In this document: positions 33,270 through 42,080 of the stretch, piece by piece
Numbering within the stretch: the stretch's first letter is position 1
Layout: each line of letters begins with the position of its first letter
Source of the DNA: Amycolatopsis thailandensis
GTDB lineage: Bacteria; Actinomycetota; Actinomycetes; Mycobacteriales; Pseudonocardiaceae
Length of the DNA stretch: 64,000 nt
Assembly (NCBI RefSeq): GCF_002234405.1
Contig: NZ_NMQT01000104.1
Span: 1-64,000 of the forward strand
Direction: 5' to 3'
Notes under the pieces: model-generated
The model's input: the letters and a program-made list of their open reading frames with translations, nothing else
Databases searched by the model: none
What the model was told of the DNA's origin: nothing
Translations under genes and position numbers: made by a program

Positions 33270-34472
33270 TCAGCGGCCGACTTCGAGTCCTTTGTGGACC
33301 GAAAGGTCGACGCCCGCGGCCAGCCGGTACGGCCGGGTGTCCACGATGGCGCCAAGCAGCCGCCGGAGCCGGGAGACCTCGGCACGGACGGTGACGAGGT
33401 GTTCGGCGTCACCGTAGAGCGCCCGGCTGAGCGCCTCGGCCGAAAGCCCGGCCGGGCCCGCCGTGCGGAGGTGCACCAGGATCCCGGCGTGCCGGGGGGT
33501 CACGGTGCGGACCCAGCCGACGTCCCCCGACCGCATCCGCAGCATCGGCGCGTGCCCCAGTTCGAGATCCAGCCGGACCCGGCGCGCGGTGTCGGCCGGG
33601 CGGACGAGCCAGCCTTCGGCCAGCCGTTCGGGCAGGCAAGCGCCCAGCCCGGGAACGGCGAGGATCTGGCCTTCCACGGGAGCGGCGATCCTCGCCCCGG
33701 GCGCGATGCCGGCGGAGTGGGCCACCCAGCCGTCGTCGTCCACCAGCAGCGCCGGGCCGCCGGTGCCCGCCACCACCGGTTCGGCGGTTCGGCGCAGCCT
33801 GTCCAGGCCCTGCTGGTGATGCCGCCAGAGTTCGGATTCGACCAGCCGCCGTCCGGTCTCCACCAGCGCGCCGATCGCCGGGTGCAGGGTCAGCGCGGGA
33901 CCGCTGACGTCGATCACCCCGAGCAGTTCGCCGGTGCGTGGATCGTGCACCGGCGACGCGGTGCAGTACCAAGGATGCTGGCCCTGTTCGAAATGCTCAC
34001 CGGCGAGCAGCTCGACCGGCGCGGCTTCGGCGAGCGCGGTGCCGATCGCGTTGGTACCGACCCGCGTCTCGGTCCAGTCGGCGCCTTCGGTGAAGCCCAG
34101 GGTGTCGGCACGGCGTTTGACCGCGGGCGAGCCCGCCCGCCAGAGGATGACGCCCTCGGCGTCGGTCACCACCAGCAGCATGTTCGCGGTGTCGGACGTC
34201 GTCCCGAGCACCTGTCCGAGGTCTTCGACGACATGCCGCAACGGCGAGGCGCGACGACGGCGGGCGACCTCGTCGAGCGGCACGGAGCCGCGGGTGTTCA
34301 CGCCGTCGGCGGCGAGCCCCAGACTCAGCGCGCGAGACCACGACCGCGAAACCAGCGGCCGCGGGCTGACGCGCGGACGGCCGCCGCCGATCACGGCTTC
34401 GTGCATCCTGACCAGGTCACGGGCGTGCATCGGCAGGTCGGCGCCGGGCGGGACCGAGCTGAACACGCTCAC
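33270..34472 (-). CDS. GAF-domain transcriptional regulator, AcoR-like N-terminus
   Basis: A 400-residue regulator with an AcoR-like front: RPLVSRSWSRALSLGL near residue 40, then a GAF domain (~85-200) with WTETRVGTNAIGTALAE and HPWYCTASPVHDPRTGELLGVIDVSG. It lacks the sigma-54 AAA+ domain of AcoR proper; instead the C-terminus (~310-400) looks like a winged HTH (TVTPRHAGILVHLRTAG, VTVRAEVSRLRRLLG). Such truncated forms occur in actinobacteria beside flavin monooxygenases. It is divergent from just such a gene, 158 bases away, which it probably activates. Confidence 0.9.
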   Translation of the reverse strand: MSVFSSVPPGADLPMHARDLVRMHEAVIGGGRPRVSPRPLVSRSWSRALSLGLAADGVNTRGSVPLDEVARRRRASPLRHVVEDLGQVLGTTSDTANMLLVVTDAEGVILWRAGSPAVKRRADTLGFTEGADWTETRVGTNAIGTALAEAAPVELLAGEHFEQGQHPWYCTASPVHDPRTGELLGVIDVSGPALTLHPAIGALVETGRRLVESELWRHHQQGLDRLRRTAEPVVAGTGGPALLVDDDGWVAHSAGIAPGARIAAPVEGQILAVPGLGACLPERLAEGWLVRPADTARRVRLDLELGHAPMLRMRSGDVGWVRTVTPRHAGILVHLRTAGPAGLSAEALSRALYGDAEHLVTVRAEVSRLRRLLGAIVDTRPYRLAAGVDLSVHKGLEVGR

Positions 34473-34541
34473 GGGTCACCTCCGCACCATCGCGTCGACG
34501 GACCAGCATAGGTCGGCCGGAGCGGACGCGCCAAGGAGTCG

Positions 34542-34560
34542 CGCTGCAACACGCTGCAAC
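34542..34560. promoter_or_regulatory. direct repeat CGCTGCAAC x2, candidate activator site
   Basis: CGCTGCAAC occurs at 34542-34550 and again at 34552-34560, one helical turn apart, in the gap between the GAF regulator and the monooxygenase it faces. Its position about 70 bases before the monooxygenase start fits an activator site. Support is from pattern and position only. Confidence 0.5.
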
Positions 34561-34630
34561 CCTTGCCGGTCCAGGCGCCCCCGGCGTGTGATCGGGGTAA
34601 CAGCCGAAACGCCGACGTTGGGGAGTGGTC

Positions 34631-36448
34631 ATGACACAGACGGTGGACCGGATCGAGGCGACGGGCTCGCCGCAGGCTCGGGTCGACGCCTGGCTGAGCC
34701 GGTTCGAAGCGGCCCTGGTCGCCCGTGACGCCGAAGCCGCCGCCGCGCTCTTCGCCGTCGACAGCTACTGGCGCGACCTGGTCGCCTTCACCTGGACGAT
34801 CAAGACGGTCGAAGGCCGCGACGGGGTCACCGACCTGCTCGGCGCCTGTCTCGACCGGATCGAACCGTCCGGATTCCGTACCACCGAGACGCCGACCGAA
34901 GCCGACGGCGTGACCGAAGCGTGGCTGGAGTTCGAGACCGCGACGGGCCGCGCGAAAGGCCACTTGCGACTCAAGGACGAAGGCGCTTGGACGCTACTGA
35001 CGAGCCTGCGTGAGCTGAAGGGTTTCGAGGAGCGGCGCAACGAACAGCGGTCGAAGGGCGTCGAGCACGGCGTCGTCCGGGGCCGGAAGTCCTGGGCCGA
35101 GAAGCGCGAGGAAGAGCAGGCGCGGCTCGGCTACGACCAGCAGCCGTACGTCGTGGTCATCGGCGGTGGCCAGGGTGGTATCGCGCTCGGTGCCCGGCTG
35201 CGGCAGCTCGATGTGCCGACGCTCGTCCTGGAACGCAACGAACGGCCGGGGGACTCGTGGCGCAAGCGGTACAAGAACCTGTGCCTGCACGACCCGGTCT
35301 GGTACGACCATCTGCCGTATCTGCCGTTCCCGGAGAACTGGCCGGTGTTCGCGCCCAAGGACAAGATCGCCGACTGGCTGGAGATGTACACGCGGCTCAT
35401 GGAAGTGCCGTACTGGACCAGCACCGAGGTGACTTCCGCGTCCTGGGACGAGGAAAAGCGGCAATGGCTGGTGACCGTCGTCCGCGAGGGTGAGGAGCTG
35501 GTGCTCACGCCCCGGCACGTCGTGTTCGCGACCGGTATGTCCGGCAAGCCGAACCTCCCGTCGTTCCCCGGGATGGACGAGTTCGGCGGCGACCAGCACC
35601 ACTCGTCACAGCACCCCGGCCCGGACGCCTACGCGGGCAAGAAGGCCGTCGTGGTCGGCTCCAACAACTCCGCGCACGACATCTGCGCGGCGCTGTGGGA
35701 ACACGGCGCCGACGTCACCATGGTGCAGCGGTCTTCGACGCATATCGTCAAGTCCGATTCCCTGATGGACCTCGGCCTCGGCGACCTGTACTCGGAACGC
35801 GCCGTGAAGGCGGGGATCACCACCGACAAGGCGGACATGATCTTCGCGTCGATCCCGTACCGGATCATGCCGCAGTTCCAGATCCCGGTGTACGACGCTA
35901 TCCGCGAGCGGGACAAGGACTTCTACGCGCGGCTGGAGGCGGCAGGGTTCCGGCACGACTGGGGCGACGACGGATCCGGCCTGTTCCTCAAGTACCTGCG
36001 CCGCGGTTCCGGCTACTACATCGACGTCGGCGCTTCGGAACTGGTGGCCGACGGGAAGATCAAGCTGGCGCATGGCCAGGTCGACCACCTGACCCGGGAC
36101 GCGGTGGTGCTCTCCGACGGCACGGAACTCGAAGCCGACGTCGTCGTCTACGCCACCGGCTACGGCTCGATGAACGGCTGGGTCGCGGATCTGGTCGGGC
36201 AGGAGACCGCGGACCGCGTCGGCAAGTGCTGGGGCCTCGGCTCGGACACGACGAAGGACCCCGGCCCGTGGGAAGGGGAGCAGCGCAACATGTGGAAACC
36301 CACGCAGCAGGAAGGGCTGTGGTTCCACGGCGGGAACCTGCACCAGTCCCGGCACTACTCCCTTTACCTCGCGCTACAGCTGAAAGCGCGCTACGAGGGC
36401 ATGCCGACGCCGGTGTTCGGCCTCCAGGAGGTGCATCACAAGTCGTGA
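34631..36448 (+). CDS. flavin-containing monooxygenase (FAD/NADPH)
   Basis: A 605-residue cytosolic flavoprotein. Residues ~15-125 form a SnoaL/NTF2-like front domain. The FAD Rossmann motif is VVIGGGQGGIALGARLRQL (~175-193), with ERNERPGDSWRKRY following, the linker ATGMSGKPNLP (ATG motif) and an NADPH motif VVVGSNNSAHDICAAL (~340) in which the third Gly is replaced by Ala. This is the group near Baeyer-Villiger and YUCCA-type monooxygenases; substrate unknown. The ATG at 34631 is favoured over the GTG at 34625 for its seven-base spacing from GGGGAG. Confidence 0.93.
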   Translation: MTQTVDRIEATGSPQARVDAWLSRFEAALVARDAEAAAALFAVDSYWRDLVAFTWTIKTVEGRDGVTDLLGACLDRIEPSGFRTTETPTEADGVTEAWLEFETATGRAKGHLRLKDEGAWTLLTSLRELKGFEERRNEQRSKGVEHGVVRGRKSWAEKREEEQARLGYDQQPYVVVIGGGQGGIALGARLRQLDVPTLVLERNERPGDSWRKRYKNLCLHDPVWYDHLPYLPFPENWPVFAPKDKIADWLEMYTRLMEVPYWTSTEVTSASWDEEKRQWLVTVVREGEELVLTPRHVVFATGMSGKPNLPSFPGMDEFGGDQHHSSQHPGPDAYAGKKAVVVGSNNSAHDICAALWEHGADVTMVQRSSTHIVKSDSLMDLGLGDLYSERAVKAGITTDKADMIFASIPYRIMPQFQIPVYDAIRERDKDFYARLEAAGFRHDWGDDGSGLFLKYLRRGSGYYIDVGASELVADGKIKLAHGQVDHLTRDAVVLSDGTELEADVVVYATGYGSMNGWVADLVGQETADRVGKCWGLGSDTTKDPGPWEGEQRNMWKPTQQEGLWFHGGNLHQSRHYSLYLALQLKARYEGMPTPVFGLQEVHHKS

Positions 36449-36452
36449 CCGA

Positions 36453-37247
36453 TCACGGCACGATCGAGTCGACGTAGCCGCCGTCGACGCGGACCGCGGC
36501 CCCGGTGGTGGCCGAGGCGAGCGGGGAAGCGAGGTACACCACCAGGTTGGCGATCTCCTCGGGCTCGATGAGCCGCTGCAGCAGCGATTGCGGCCGGTGC
36601 AGGCGCATGAACTCGCGCTGTGCCTCGTCCCACGGGAGATCCTTGTCGACCAGCTGGTAGACGAAGTCCTCGACACCGCCGGTGTGGGTCGGGCCCGCGA
36701 TCACCGAGTTGACCGTGACGCCCGACCCCGCCGCGGCCTTGGCGAAGCTGCGGGAAACGCCGAGCAACGCGGTCTTCGACACTCCATAGTGGATCATCTC
36801 GGCGGGGATCACGATCGCGGAATCGCTGGCGATGTACTGGATCCGGCCCCAGCCGCGACTCGTCATCCTCGGCAGGTACGCGCGGGTCAGCCGCACCGCG
36901 GCGAGGACGTTGACCTCGAAGTACCGCCGCCACTCGTCGTCGGTGATGTCCAAAGGGGACTGTGTGCCGAAGATGCCGAGGTTGTTGACCAGGACGTCGG
37001 CGTCGGGCACCGCCTCCAGCACCCGGGCGGTGCCCTCGTCCGTGGAGACGTCACCGGCCGCCGCGACGACGTCGGCGTCCGGTACCTCGCCGCGCAGGCG
37101 GTCGATCGCGGACGCGACGCCGGATTCACCCCGGCCGTTGAGCGCGACCCTGGCGCCCGCCCTGGCGAGTCCCGCGGCGATGGCGAAACCGATGCCTTGC
37201 GTCGATCCGGTGACCAGGGCCGTTTTCCCGCTCAGATCCAGTCGCAT
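36453..37247 (-). CDS. short-chain dehydrogenase/reductase
   Basis: A 264-residue classical SDR. The NAD(P) motif is VTGSTQGIGFAIAAG (residues 11-25), with NNLG at ~93, an active-site Ser in IQYIASDSAIV and Tyr-Lys in HYGVSK (~160). An Arg in NGRGE after strand 2 suggests NADP. The enzyme oxidises or reduces an unknown alcohol/ketone. It ends four bases from the convergent monooxygenase gene and lies 22 bases downstream of the WYL regulator, so it may be transcribed with that regulator. Confidence 0.95.
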   Translation of the reverse strand: MRLDLSGKTALVTGSTQGIGFAIAAGLARAGARVALNGRGESGVASAIDRLRGEVPDADVVAAAGDVSTDEGTARVLEAVPDADVLVNNLGIFGTQSPLDITDDEWRRYFEVNVLAAVRLTRAYLPRMTSRGWGRIQYIASDSAIVIPAEMIHYGVSKTALLGVSRSFAKAAAGSGVTVNSVIAGPTHTGGVEDFVYQLVDKDLPWDEAQREFMRLHRPQSLLQRLIEPEEIANLVVYLASPLASATTGAAVRVDGGYVDSIVP

Positions 37248-37269
37248 GGCTCCAGTCTGGCCGAGAAGA

Positions 37270-38241
37270 TCACTCGGCGCAGGGCGCGGCTTTCGCGTAT
37301 CGGCGCGCCAGAACGGCGAAGGCTTCCTTCAGCTCAGCGGGCCCGACGACTTCGATGTCCGCGTCGAACCGCCCGATGCTCGCCGCGAGCCCGGCCCACG
37401 ACCACGAACCCAGCACCAAACGGCACCGATCCGAGCCCACCTCCTCGACGACGCCGTCGCGGACGTAGTGGGCGACGGCCGAGGCGGGAAGATCGAGGAT
37501 CACTTCGCCCCGGCAGGGCCAGTCACCGGTGTCGGCCGAGCCCCGGAACCGGCTCGCGACGAAGGTGGCGACGTCGGAGGTGGGCAGCTCGCGCCGGGTG
37601 AACCGCGGGCCGGCCGGCGTACGCGGGGTGATCCGGTCGGCCCGGAACGTGCGCCAGTCCCGGCGGTCCAGATCCCAGGCGACGAGGTACCAGCGACCGT
37701 GCCAGGTGACCAGATGATGCGGTTCCGCCCGCCGGGGGAGATCGGTTCCCGCGTAGTCGAACCGCAGGACCTCGCGGGCGTGCACGGCCGCGCCGAGCGC
37801 CAGCAGGACGTCGCCGTCGACGCGGGGTTCCGACCGGCTCGCGGGCGACTCGACGGCGGTCACCTGGAGGGTGTCGATCCGGCGCCGCAGCCGCGAGGGC
37901 ATCACCTGCCGGACGGTGTGCAGCGCCCGCATCGCCGCCTCTTCGATCCCCGCGCCGCTGGTGGTGGCGATCCGGAGCGCGACGGCCAGCGCGACCGCCT
38001 GATCGTCGTCGAACAACAACGGCGGCAGTTCGGACCCGGCGTCGAGCCGATACCCGCCGTCGGGACCTTTGACGGTGGCGATCGGGTAGCCGAGCTCGCG
38101 AAGCCTGTCGACGTCGCGCCGCACGGTGCGCGGGCTGATGTCCAGCCGCTCGGCCAGCAGCGCTCCCGGCCAGTCGCGGCGCGCTTGCAACAACGAAAGC
38201 ATCGACAGCAGGCGCGCGGAGGTCTTCGGCATGTTTTCCAT
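37270..38241 (-). CDS. YafY-type WYL-domain transcriptional regulator
   Basis: A 323-residue regulator with an N-terminal DeoR-like winged HTH (RLLSMLSLLQARRDWPGALL, LDISPRTVRRDVDRLRELG) and a WYL domain (~135-220: HHLVTWHGRWYLVAWDLDR, WRTFRADRI), then a WCX-like C-terminal part. WYL domains sense small ligands or nucleic acid. The ATG at 38241 (MENMPK) is used; a second ATG at 38232 is nearly as good. It is divergent from the DinB gene 83 bases away, a common pairing in actinomycetes, so DinB is its probable target. Confidence 0.93.
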   Translation of the reverse strand: MENMPKTSARLLSMLSLLQARRDWPGALLAERLDISPRTVRRDVDRLRELGYPIATVKGPDGGYRLDAGSELPPLLFDDDQAVALAVALRIATTSGAGIEEAAMRALHTVRQVMPSRLRRRIDTLQVTAVESPASRSEPRVDGDVLLALGAAVHAREVLRFDYAGTDLPRRAEPHHLVTWHGRWYLVAWDLDRRDWRTFRADRITPRTPAGPRFTRRELPTSDVATFVASRFRGSADTGDWPCRGEVILDLPASAVAHYVRDGVVEEVGSDRCRLVLGSWSWAGLAASIGRFDADIEVVGPAELKEAFAVLARRYAKAAPCAE

Positions 38242-38324
38242 GATGCCTTCAGTAGCGGCCACACCCTGTCCTCTACCCCTGCGAGAGTGGTCTCGTGCCA
38301 GAAAACGACAACACGGAGGGCCCG

Positions 38325-38888
38325 ATGACCGCCACGATCCTCGACGCCGAACGCGCCGACCTGCTCGAAGCCCTCGACACCGTCCGCGCCGCGCTGACCA
38401 CCACCGTCGAAGGACTCACGGACGAACAGCTCGGCGAGCACCCGACGGTCAGTGAACTGAGCCTCGGCGGCCTGATCAAGCACGTCGCCTCGATCGAAGA
38501 GATGTGGCTGCGCTTCGCGGTCGAGGGCCCGTCCGCGATGACCTACGACCTGCCCGACGGCGTCACCTGGGCCGACCTCGGTGCCGGGACCGCCCGTGAG
38601 TACCCACAGTGGGCGATCGACCACCAGAACAACTTCAAGATGCTGCCCGGCGACACGCTCGCGTCGATCCTCGAACGGTACGAGCGGGTGGCCGCGCGGA
38701 CGAAGGAGATCGTCTCGTCGATCCCCGACCTGTCCGCGACGCATCCGCTGCCCGAGGCGCCGTGGAACCCGCCGGGCGCGGTGCGGAGCGTGCGGCGGGT
38801 GCTGTCGCACGTCATCGCCGAGACCGCGCAGCACGCCGGCCACGCCGACATCCTGCGCGAGAGCATCGACGGCCAGAAGTCGACCTGA
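38325..38888 (+). CDS. DinB family protein (DUF664)
   Basis: A 187-residue four-helix-bundle protein of the DinB superfamily, consistent with DUF664-type members. Three candidate metal-binding His are spaced as usual: LIKHVASIEEMW (~45), and the C-terminal VLSHVIAETAQHAGHADILRE with its H-x8-H-x3-H arrangement. Activity is unknown; relatives are thiol-dependent transferases or metalloenzymes. The ATG at 38325 follows GGAGGG; a GTG ten codons upstream is less well placed. It is divergent from a WYL regulator that probably controls it. Confidence 0.9.
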   Translation: MTATILDAERADLLEALDTVRAALTTTVEGLTDEQLGEHPTVSELSLGGLIKHVASIEEMWLRFAVEGPSAMTYDLPDGVTWADLGAGTAREYPQWAIDHQNNFKMLPGDTLASILERYERVAARTKEIVSSIPDLSATHPLPEAPWNPPGAVRSVRRVLSHVIAETAQHAGHADILRESIDGQKST

Positions 38889-38899
38889 CCCGTGGTGCC

Positions 38900-38953
38900 G
38901 GTGGTCGTGAGTGGTGAGTGTCGTTAGAGCGTCACTTACCACTCACGACCACC
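38900..38953. repeat. hairpin with GTCGTGAGTGG outer arms
   Basis: The left arm GGTGGTCGTGAGTGGTGAGTG pairs, with a few bulges, with the right arm ending CCACTCACGACCACC at 38953; it starts 11 bases after the DinB stop codon. It could end DinB transcription. Its outer arm is shared with the palindrome at 25050-25101. The rest of the 281-bp gap to the next gene shows nothing recognisable. Confidence 0.8.
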
Positions 38954-39169
38954 CCGCCCCCACTCGGTCTCGGCGCCAAGCCACCTTCCGGGGGTCTTCA
39001 CTCGCGGCCTGCGTGACTGCTGGGGCTTGTGGGGCCGGTCCGACGCCGACCGTGGCAACAGCTGCCCCTACCAGGCGGTAGCCATCCGATCATCCGAACT
39101 AAGCTCGCTCACAGCTTCCTGCCGTAGGGTCCCCGCCCGTCGGCGACCGGGTGATCATGGTGGTGGTTT

Positions 39170-41206
39170 GTGCGGGAGACGGAGCGGCGGTTTCGCCCGG
39201 AGATCCAGGGATTGCGGGCGCTGGCGTGTGTGCTGGTGGTCGTCTACCACGTGTGGCTGGGCCGGATCTCGGGCGGCGTCGACGCCTTCTTCCTGATCTC
39301 CGGATTCCTCGTCACCGGCCAGCTCTTCCGCGCGGCCTCGCGCGGCAGGATCGAGTTCCGGCCGATGTGGGGCCGGATGATCAAACGACTGTTCCCGGCC
39401 GCGCTCACCGTGTTGCTGCTGGTCATCGCGGCGAGCACGGTGCTGCTGCCGCAGAACCGCTGGTTCCAGACGATCAAGGAGGTCGTCGCCTCCGCGCTCT
39501 ACCTGGAGAACTGGCAGCTGGCGGCCGATTCCACCGACTACTTCGCGCAGCACAACTCGGCGAGCGTCGTCCAGCACTTCTGGTCGCTGTCGATCCAGGG
39601 CCAGTTCTACGTGGTCTGGCCGCTGCTGGTCGGGTTGGTGCTGCTGATCGCCAAGAAGGCGGGGCGGAAGGTCCTGCCGCTGCTGATCACGACCCTCGGC
39701 ACGGTGTTCGCGGCCTCGCTGGCCTACTCGGTGTGGCTCACCGCGGTCGACCAGCCGCTGGCGTACTTCGATTCGCTGACCAGAGCCTGGGAGTTCGCGC
39801 TCGGCGGCCTGCTCGCCCTGGTCCTCGACCGCGTCGAGGTGCCCCGGTCCGCGCGGGTCGTGTTCGGCTGGGCAGGCGTCGCCGGGCTCGTTTCCTGCGG
39901 GCTGGTGCTCCAGGTCGGGACGGTCTTCCCCGGCTACCTCGCGCTCTGGCCGACGCTTTCGGCCGCGCTGGTGATCCTCGCGGGTGACACCGCGTTCAAA
40001 GCCGGCGCCGATCGTTTCCTCAGCAGCCGCCCCCTGAAGTACCTGGGCGACTTGAGTTACGCGCTCTATCTCTGGCACTGGCCGGTCCTGGTGTTCTACC
40101 TCGTCGCCCGTGACCGGGAAGAGGTCGGCTTGCGCGGCGGCGCGGTGATCATCGCGCTGGCCTTCGCCCTCGCCGTGCTGACCCACCATCTGGTCGAAAA
40201 ACCGGTCCGCGCGTCCGCGATCGGAGCCAGGACCCGCTGGGGCGCCTACCGCTTCGGCGTCGCGACGCTCGCGGCCGTGCTCGCCGCGACGGGCGTCTGG
40301 CAATGGGTGAGCGTGAGCCAGGCGGACACCTATTCGATCGCGGTCGACGATCCCGACCACCCCGGCGCGCTCGCGCACACCGAGGGCTTCAAGTACTGGG
40401 GCGCCGCCGATGCCGCCCTCGTCCCGTCGTTCGTCGCGGTGTCCGAAGACTGGGCGGGGATCGACCCGGCCCGGTGCGGGGTGTCGCCGCGCAACGCCGA
40501 TCTGGAGCTCTGCACCTCGCAGACGTCCGGGCATCCCACCCGCCGGATCGTGGTCACCGGCGACTCGCACGCCGGGCAGTTCCTCGGCGCCCTGCTGCCG
40601 GTCGCCGAGCAGCGGAATTGGGAGGTGACCTCGATCCTCCGCGGCGGCTGCCCGTTCTCCACCGACTCCGACGCCGTGCCGGGGGACCAGGCCTGCATCG
40701 ACTGGAACTCCGCCGTGGTGGACGAGATCGTCACGGCCCGGCCCGACGCGGTGATGACGATCGGCACCAGGGACGTGCGGACCGGTGTCGAGGAACGGGT
40801 TCCCGGCGGCTACATCGCCCAGTGGCGCAAGGTCGACGAGGCCGGCATCCCGGTGCTGGCGGTGCGGGACAACCCGCGCTTCGACCAGTCGCCGTCGGCC
40901 TGCGTCGAAAGTCGCGGCACGCAGGCGCCCGAGTGCGCCACCCCGCGCTACGACCTCTACGCGGCGGAGCCGCCGTACGAGACCTTGGCGGACCTGCCGT
41001 CGAACGTGCGGTTCCTCGATTTCAGCGACTACTTCTGCACGGCCGAGGTCTGCCCGCCGGTGATCGGCAACGTGCTCGTCTACCTCGACGACAACCACGT
41101 CAGCGGTACCTACATGTCGACCATGTCGGCCATCGCGGACAAGGCGATCACCGAGGCGCTCGGCTGGGCGGACGAGCAAACGCAGGAGCCACCGCCGGGC
41201 GGGTGA
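39170..41206 (+). CDS. acyltransferase-3 / SGNH fusion (OafA-like)
   Basis: A 678-residue membrane protein that O-acetylates cell-surface glycans. Residues ~10-375 are an acyltransferase-3 domain with ten to eleven membrane helices: RPEIQGLRALACVLVVVYH holds the catalytic His, then FFLISGFLVTGQL and YALYLWHWPVLVF. Residues ~440-670 form an extracytoplasmic SGNH domain with IVVTGDSHAGQF (GDS block) and DDNHVSGTY (the Asp-x2-His pair). The OafA-type layout moves acetyl from cytosolic acetyl-CoA across the membrane. The GTG at 39170 aligns with family starts, but its ribosome site is weak. Confidence 0.95.
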   Translation: MRETERRFRPEIQGLRALACVLVVVYHVWLGRISGGVDAFFLISGFLVTGQLFRAASRGRIEFRPMWGRMIKRLFPAALTVLLLVIAASTVLLPQNRWFQTIKEVVASALYLENWQLAADSTDYFAQHNSASVVQHFWSLSIQGQFYVVWPLLVGLVLLIAKKAGRKVLPLLITTLGTVFAASLAYSVWLTAVDQPLAYFDSLTRAWEFALGGLLALVLDRVEVPRSARVVFGWAGVAGLVSCGLVLQVGTVFPGYLALWPTLSAALVILAGDTAFKAGADRFLSSRPLKYLGDLSYALYLWHWPVLVFYLVARDREEVGLRGGAVIIALAFALAVLTHHLVEKPVRASAIGARTRWGAYRFGVATLAAVLAATGVWQWVSVSQADTYSIAVDDPDHPGALAHTEGFKYWGAADAALVPSFVAVSEDWAGIDPARCGVSPRNADLELCTSQTSGHPTRRIVVTGDSHAGQFLGALLPVAEQRNWEVTSILRGGCPFSTDSDAVPGDQACIDWNSAVVDEIVTARPDAVMTIGTRDVRTGVEERVPGGYIAQWRKVDEAGIPVLAVRDNPRFDQSPSACVESRGTQAPECATPRYDLYAAEPPYETLADLPSNVRFLDFSDYFCTAEVCPPVIGNVLVYLDDNHVSGTYMSTMSAIADKAITEALGWADEQTQEPPPGG

Positions 41207-41324
41207 TCCAGACAACAAATCGCCGCAGAATTGCGCCGAACCGCACTAGTTCGATGGTCTGCCAACTCCATGCGCAACGATCAGCCCTTTTCGGCGATGC
41301 GAAACGGCGGATATCGTCGTCTGC

Positions 41325-42080
41325 GTGAAGATCGCCGTCCATCAGGGCTCGTACGCCGAACTGCCGTCCGCCGTCGCGACGTCGGGCGCCGATCTCGTGA
41401 TCGCCGCCGAGATGATCACCACCGGCTATCACATCGGTGCCCGCTCCCATGAGCTCGCCGAACCGGCCGACGGTCCGACCGCGGCCAGGATGTCCGCGCT
41501 GGCAAGGGAAACCGGTGCCGCGCTGGCCTACGGCTACCCCGAGTCCGACGGTGACCACGTCCACAACAGCGTCCAGCTGATCGGTCCGGACGGACGCCGG
41601 CTGGCGAACTACCGCAAGACCCATCTGTTCGGCGACATCGACCGCGACTGGTTCGCGCCGGGGGCCGAAGCGGTCGTGCAGGCGGAACTCGGCGGTCTCC
41701 GCGTCGGCCTGCTGATCTGTTACGACGTCGAGTTCCCCGAGCTGGTGCGGGCGCACGCGCTCGCGGGGACCGAGCTGCTCGTGGTGCCGACGGCGCTCAT
41801 GAGCCCGTACGAACTGGTCGCCGACACGCTGGTACCCGCCCGCGCCTACGAAAGCCAGCTCTTCGTCGCCTACGCGAACCGATGCGACACCGAGCAGGAG
41901 CTGACCTACTGCGGCCGGTCCTGCGTCGTCGCCCCGACCGGTGAAGTGCTCGCGCGTGCGGGCGCCGGTCCGGAGCTGATCAGCGCCGACGTCACCCGCG
42001 AGGCCCTCGCCGCTTCGCGACTGGAGAACACCCACCTGGCCGACCGACGGCCCGATCTGTACCGAGGACTTTCCGCATGA
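41325..42080 (+). CDS. carbon-nitrogen hydrolase (nitrilase superfamily amidase)
   Basis: A 251-residue amidase of the nitrilase superfamily. The catalytic Glu is in AAEMITTGYHIG (~residue 28-40), Lys in YRKTHLFGDIDRDW (~100) and Cys in GLLICYDVEFPEL (~134), the full Glu-Lys-Cys set. It hydrolyses an amide to acid plus ammonia. It starts at GTG 41325 and overlaps the next gene by ATGA. Because the partner belongs to the amide-forming amino-acid monooxygenase family, the pair probably converts an amino acid into its decarboxylated acid via the amide. Confidence 0.94.
   Translation: MKIAVHQGSYAELPSAVATSGADLVIAAEMITTGYHIGARSHELAEPADGPTAARMSALARETGAALAYGYPESDGDHVHNSVQLIGPDGRRLANYRKTHLFGDIDRDWFAPGAEAVVQAELGGLRVGLLICYDVEFPELVRAHALAGTELLVVPTALMSPYELVADTLVPARAYESQLFVAYANRCDTEQELTYCGRSCVVAPTGEVLARAGAGPELISADVTREALAASRLENTHLADRRPDLYRGLSA

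Noticed and set aside
39155..41218. 687-codon minus-strand frame opposite the acyltransferase
   Set aside because: A shadow of the real gene; no protein-like features.
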